This document shows positions 60,489-64,000 of a DNA stretch of 64,000 nt, piece by piece (position 1 is the first letter of the stretch; every line of letters begins with the position of its first letter). The notes beneath the pieces are model-generated. The model worked only from the letters and a program-made list of their open reading frames with translations, did no database searches and had not been told where the DNA came from. This stretch comes from Astrothelium macrocarpum (taxonomy: Eukaryota; Ascomycota; Dothideomycetes; Trypetheliales; Trypetheliaceae), in NCBI GenBank assembly GCA_021030915.1, contig JAGEMR010000084.1, forward strand, positions 1-64,000, read 5' to 3'. A program made the translations under genes and the position numbers.

Positions 60489-60942
60489 TCACGAAAGATT
60501 CGGATTTTGCTTGTTCAAGTCGGCTAAAACGACTTTGCTCGAAGGGTAAGTCTCAAGAAGCTCTTCGGCAAACAAAATGGCTGGAAGATCTGCAACGGCC
60601 GCGTAGTTTTCGAGTAATTTGTCCCAGTCGCTAATCTCAAAAATGTTGTACCCTGGGAGGTACTTTGCATCGAGCGCTTGATTCCACATTACACAATCAG
60701 CTGTGTTAGCCACTAGAATAAGGCCATGATAGCATGGATAGCCAAGGATTTCCAGCGCATGGTACATCGCTACCGCACAGAGGTAAGTATTCGAACAACA
60801 CCATCCTGTCATGGGTTTACTTACATACTGTGCCTGTCCGAGGCATGCCCATACTGAGAACTTCAATGGGCACAAATCGTCTACGTTGGCCCCAATCGAC
60901 GTCTCTTTGCGCGACAAAGACCTCTAGATCTTTCCTCTCCAT
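60489..60942 (-). pseudogene. Truncated fungal P-loop sulfotransferase-like gene
   Basis: Exon 1 is 60942-60825 and exon 2 starts at 60769; a 55-bp intron (GTAAGT...GGTAG) restores the frame. The spliced start reads VLSMGMPRTGTVSMYHALEI, the P-loop of the fungal sulfotransferase_4-type family. NTADCVMWNQALDAKY, WDKLLENYAAVADLPAILFA and EELLETYPSSKVVLADL follow at expected spacing. The frame then ends after about 132 residues, whereas the family runs to about 230-280 residues, and the C-terminal half is not found downstream. The gene is probably truncated; a missed intron cannot be excluded. Confidence 0.7.
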
Positions 60943-61470
60943 GCTTAGTAACCCAGGTCCGCGACTGCGCCTTTTCGCTTAAGATACTGGGTCGCTGGAG
61001 AGAACAACTTTGAGAATCAAGCTCATCTGGTAGTAGTGAATCGAGGAGTCAAATGATGAGAGGCCGAGGCGATATCCCTTACACCAGTCCATAAGTCAAA
61101 CAGACGTGCTTGATACGCGCCAGCGGCGGCAACAATTGATGGGAAGAGTGTCTTGCTGATTGTGGGGTGTGCTATAGAGTGTGTGTCCGTAAGCCTTCCC
61201 AAGATCTATTCCCCATGCAGATTGCAACCGTACTTAAAATTTGCATTGCATAACAAACCGCCCATGCAGGTCGATATCAGCAGTCTGGAAATTATGCTGT
61301 GCGATCCAACCGATTGTCAAACCCAGTTTCTAGCATCAAGGTGAAATGACGATTAAAAAATTGTAGCCATCAGACTAGCAATTTAAAGTACATATAGATG
61401 AAAGACTAATCACGATTTTGATTTGTGGCAAATTCTGAACGGTTCAGTTGGTGGGCACAACGAAACCCTG
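60943..61470. other. Intergenic, no supported gene
   Basis: Short open frames only; no motifs, RNA genes or transposon ends recognised. Confidence 0.45.
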
Positions 61471-63638
61471 TCAGATGCTGTTGGCGGCTTTCTCCAAAAC
61501 ATCCACAACTTGAGTACGAAATTCTCGCTGCAACTTCGAATCTTCCTTCGTGTCGCCCGCGATATCAAAATCACCATTTAAGCATTTTAGGACAATCCCT
61601 TTATATTTTTCTCCTATTCGGGAACCTAGGCGTTTCTCTGCTTGAGTTGTAAGGCACTTTTTGATCAACATTGGATCCCGCAACCTTTTGAATCGGTCTT
61701 TCTCAAGAGATATGGCTGGCTGCCAGAGGCCGATTTCTAGTAGCACGACACCGATAGCGTAAATATCGTGTAGCTTGTTAAAGGGCTGCGATGGGCTTTG
61801 TTGGCGTTCAGAATGTCGATAGACATCGCGTGATGGGCACATATCCTCTATACCGTACGAGAAATAGTTCTCAGGCCGGCTGAAGTCGAAACCTAACACC
61901 CAGGGCTGAGACAAGTCAAGCTTTGCTGGTGTACCGTTCGAGCACCTCTTAGTATTATCATCAGGGAAGAAAAGGATGTTTGCGCTACGAAAGCTTTCAT
62001 GCACCTGTCGTAAAGTCAGGACATGTATGCTTCCATGGCAAAGGAAACAAACCCATTTAACAAGCTGGAGCTGCGAAATGCATCGTGCTGGTCCAAGCGC
62101 CAAGCGAAATTTATCATCCAGCGAAGATTTCATTGGTACTGAAGATGAAAGGATCTCGAGCAGACTTATAGGAGTTGGCTGAACGCCCGGTGGAATTGCA
62201 AATAAGAAAGAATACTCGTTGCTCAAAGGCGTCAACGTCCAGCCCATACAAGAGGGCATTCTAAACACTAATTCTTTCGGTTGGTGAAGCAATTTCGCGA
62301 GATTATCCACAAGTTCTCTCGTTCGAGAATCAATAGCGACTGGAATCGGTGCATCGCTGGAATAAGAACGGTATTCAACTAATGCTGGCTCTCCGTTCCA
62401 CTCAATGACCCCATACTTGTCACCAAATTTCTTCGCATTTTCCACTGCAAGTATAAGTTTTGGGTCCTTGAGCTCTGTTGTAGCGTCGGTACTCTCAGCA
62501 TGGTTTGTAGCTAGCCGAAGTCTTGCATCGATGTCAAATCCTAGATGTCTTGAATTGGAATCATTTTCAAGGCGTCGCAAGTGTTGCAGGTTTACGCCGA
62601 CGGACATGGAGAGACACCAGAGTTTAATGTTGGCGAGGATTCTTCCGTTGAGCTCCACGAAGTTCCTGACAAGGGCTGTGATACGTTTCTTGTCGAGTAA
62701 TGTCCATCGTAATCGTTTGGATATGCTGCATCACCAGGTCAGCATCAAAGCTAGCTAGGCGCTGATACCAAGTCTAGGGCAATCCCCAACTCAAAGCATA
62801 CGGGGGCTCTGCAGTAAGCAGCAAACGCACCTCGATTGTGTAGACGTAGAATTTCCATCTGAGGTCACTGTTTTGGCGGTCCGCAAAGGGCGACTGAGGA
62901 GCCGATGAGCCTCCTCGACGACGCTGCATAATTCTTCCAAGAATAGCTGGATTTCATTCTGGACCTCTTCGTCAAATTGTTCGAACAACGATCCACTATC
63001 GTACTCCTATAAAGGCACGCGAATGGCGAAAAAGCGCAACATTACAACCCTGAAACCCTCAGCAAAAGCAGGTTTAGACTCTCATTGAATCCCGTCAAAG
63101 TTTATCGAAACATCCGCTTATTCAAAAGAAGCAGAAATTCTGGATTGACTTTCGGATACGCTTGGACGGAATAGTTCAGGTATGTATGCATGCTGTCTGC
63201 TGAAGGTTTCCAAATTGCAATGCTCCACTTGTCTCGCCACTCGCGTAAAGAGGTCAGGTATTTATTTCAACATCCATTGTTGGTGATCATACTGACTGAA
63301 GAATGCTGAAATAGTAAGATTCGTAAGGCTCGGGTGCGATGAATCTCGTCTCTTATCTTAGTCTCCAGACTTTTTGACTCCTGTAAGATGTTAGTCAGGT
63401 TCCGAGGTCCACTATCAGGGGTCGCAGTAAGAAATGTCATAGCTCCCCAGCTGTAAAGTTTGCCATACACGCATTGCAGAGATCATGATATTCTCATTGC
63501 AACCAAATTGTCATCCGTCTGGTTACTTACACTGTCAAATGCTCTGTAAGTAGATAGAAGTTCGGCTGTCGCTACACCAAACGTCCACAGCTGGTCGAAC
63601 ACCGCGATGGTTAATCCTGCAATACTCAAAGGATCCAT
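61471..63638 (-). CDS. HeLo-domain protein with degenerate kinase-like C-terminus (DUF7580 type), 540 aa
   Basis: Exons proposed: 63638-63531, 63380-63297, 63006-62831 and 62725-61471 (1623 nt, in frame). The N-terminus MDPLSIAGLTIAVFDQLWTF opens a HeLo domain, the helical pore-forming fold of HET-S. It continues ESKSLETKIRDEIHRTRALR and LFEQFDEEVQNEIQLFLEEL. From about residue 200 the C-terminus resembles the kinase-like domain often fused to HeLo. The catalytic-loop equivalent reads HESFRSANILFF, lacking the catalytic Asp, and the metal-binding loop is GFDFSRP, so it is probably a pseudokinase. Introns 1 and 2 (150 and 290 bp) are long for this genome and the intron 2 donor (GTCAGT) is weak, so that part is uncertain. 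A role in regulated cell death is inferred from the family. Confidence 0.75.
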
Positions 63639-64000
63639 TCGAGCAGATGTTGGCCTCCTGAGGATCTCGTAAAGGCCGACGTACTTGGACACAGCTATAG
63701 GAAACACTTCTACTCAGCGCCAAACGCAATGTCGGAACAGCCTCAAGGCAGCCTCAAGGCAGCCTCGCTTGCCGCTTTGAACCAGCCTTGCAGGAACAGC
63801 CTCTCCTTCGACAGAAATCAGCCTCGCGGGTGCCGGTCATTGATTGGCCCCAGCCTCAGTGGAAACGAGATTTCACACAGAGAACATGAGCGATCCCAAG
63901 TTCAATGTCTTGTCGTGTTGGCAGAGCGCCGCCGACTTCAAAAGGAAATGATTAGTGTCCATGTACCCAAATTATGGGATCCGAGATATCGAGCTTCGAA
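63639..64000. other. Upstream region of the HeLo gene with CAGCCTC repeats
   Basis: The word CAGCCTC recurs at about 63738, 63749, 63760, 63797, 63819 and 63851, the first three in an 11-bp tandem period. No gene is seen before the window ends. Confidence 0.5.

Noticed and set aside
1..64000. CRISPR arrays, rRNA or tRNA genes
   Set aside because: No regularly spaced repeat-spacer array or rRNA-like block was seen, and no complete tRNA cloverleaf was recognised by eye. A tRNA scan was not possible, so a single tRNA could be missed.

Overview
The window is nuclear DNA from a filamentous ascomycete (Pezizomycotina). Its genes carry many short introns of about 45-80 bp with GT...AG ends and CTRAY-like branch points. 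The gene families are typically fungal: STAND/NLR-like proteins, HeLo, DUF3602, 2EXR-like, DUF829 and a highly reducing PKS. Gene-bearing DNA of normal composition alternates sharply with very AT-rich blocks (about 1-9530, 44200-47460 and 57480-59170). These blocks hold transposons wrecked by transitions, as expected from repeat-induced point mutation (RIP). I cannot name the species.

Layout. 1-9530: RIP-degraded transposons, namely a pogo/Fot1-like element cut by the window edge, an end of an unidentified TA-flanked element, and a copia LTR retrotransposon (3791-9155) with recognisable LTRs, primer site and pol remnants. 9531-16290: sparse DNA with an ankyrin gene carrying one internal stop and a 2EXR/F-box-like gene. 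16290-25267: a conserved block with a Yrb30-type RanGTP-binding protein, translation release factor eRF3, a CWC16/CCDC130 splicing factor, a BSD-domain protein and a Par32-like DUF3602 protein. 26108-41921: a compact biosynthetic cluster with a 12-exon KS-AT-DH-MT-ER-KR-ACP polyketide synthase (2535 aa), an 11-exon P450 read divergently from it, a DUF829 alpha/beta hydrolase and a 14-helix-type MFS transporter. All four reading frames close without a break once introns are placed, so the cluster looks functional. Its likely product is a reduced, C-methylated, oxidised and exported polyketide. 44064-47520: a nested transposon island. 47603-53839: a NACHT-ankyrin STAND receptor and a SesB-like alpha/beta hydrolase transcribed head-to-head. 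56536-57084: an isochorismatase-like hydrolase. 57397-59258: a third pogo-like element. 59371-60942: a copia remnant and a truncated sulfotransferase. 61471-63638: a HeLo-domain protein with a kinase-like C-terminus.

The most interesting system is the 47.6-53.8 kb pair. The first exon of the STAND receptor encodes a short G/N-rich segment ending in IYGPVNF. An exon just downstream of the hydrolase domain encodes a matching segment ending in IYGGISFG. This is the arrangement of fungal prion-like (amyloid) signalling pairs, with the motif N-terminal on the receptor and C-terminal on the effector. Each of the two genes is interrupted by one in-frame stop explainable by a single C-to-T change (CAA to TAA, CAG to TAG). 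The ankyrin gene at 10.9-13.2 kb shows the same kind of lesion. These loci therefore look like recently inactivated, or allelically polymorphic, incompatibility/innate-immunity genes next to RIP-active transposon blocks.

All gene models were assembled by hand from splice signals, frame continuity and family motifs. No database search was possible.
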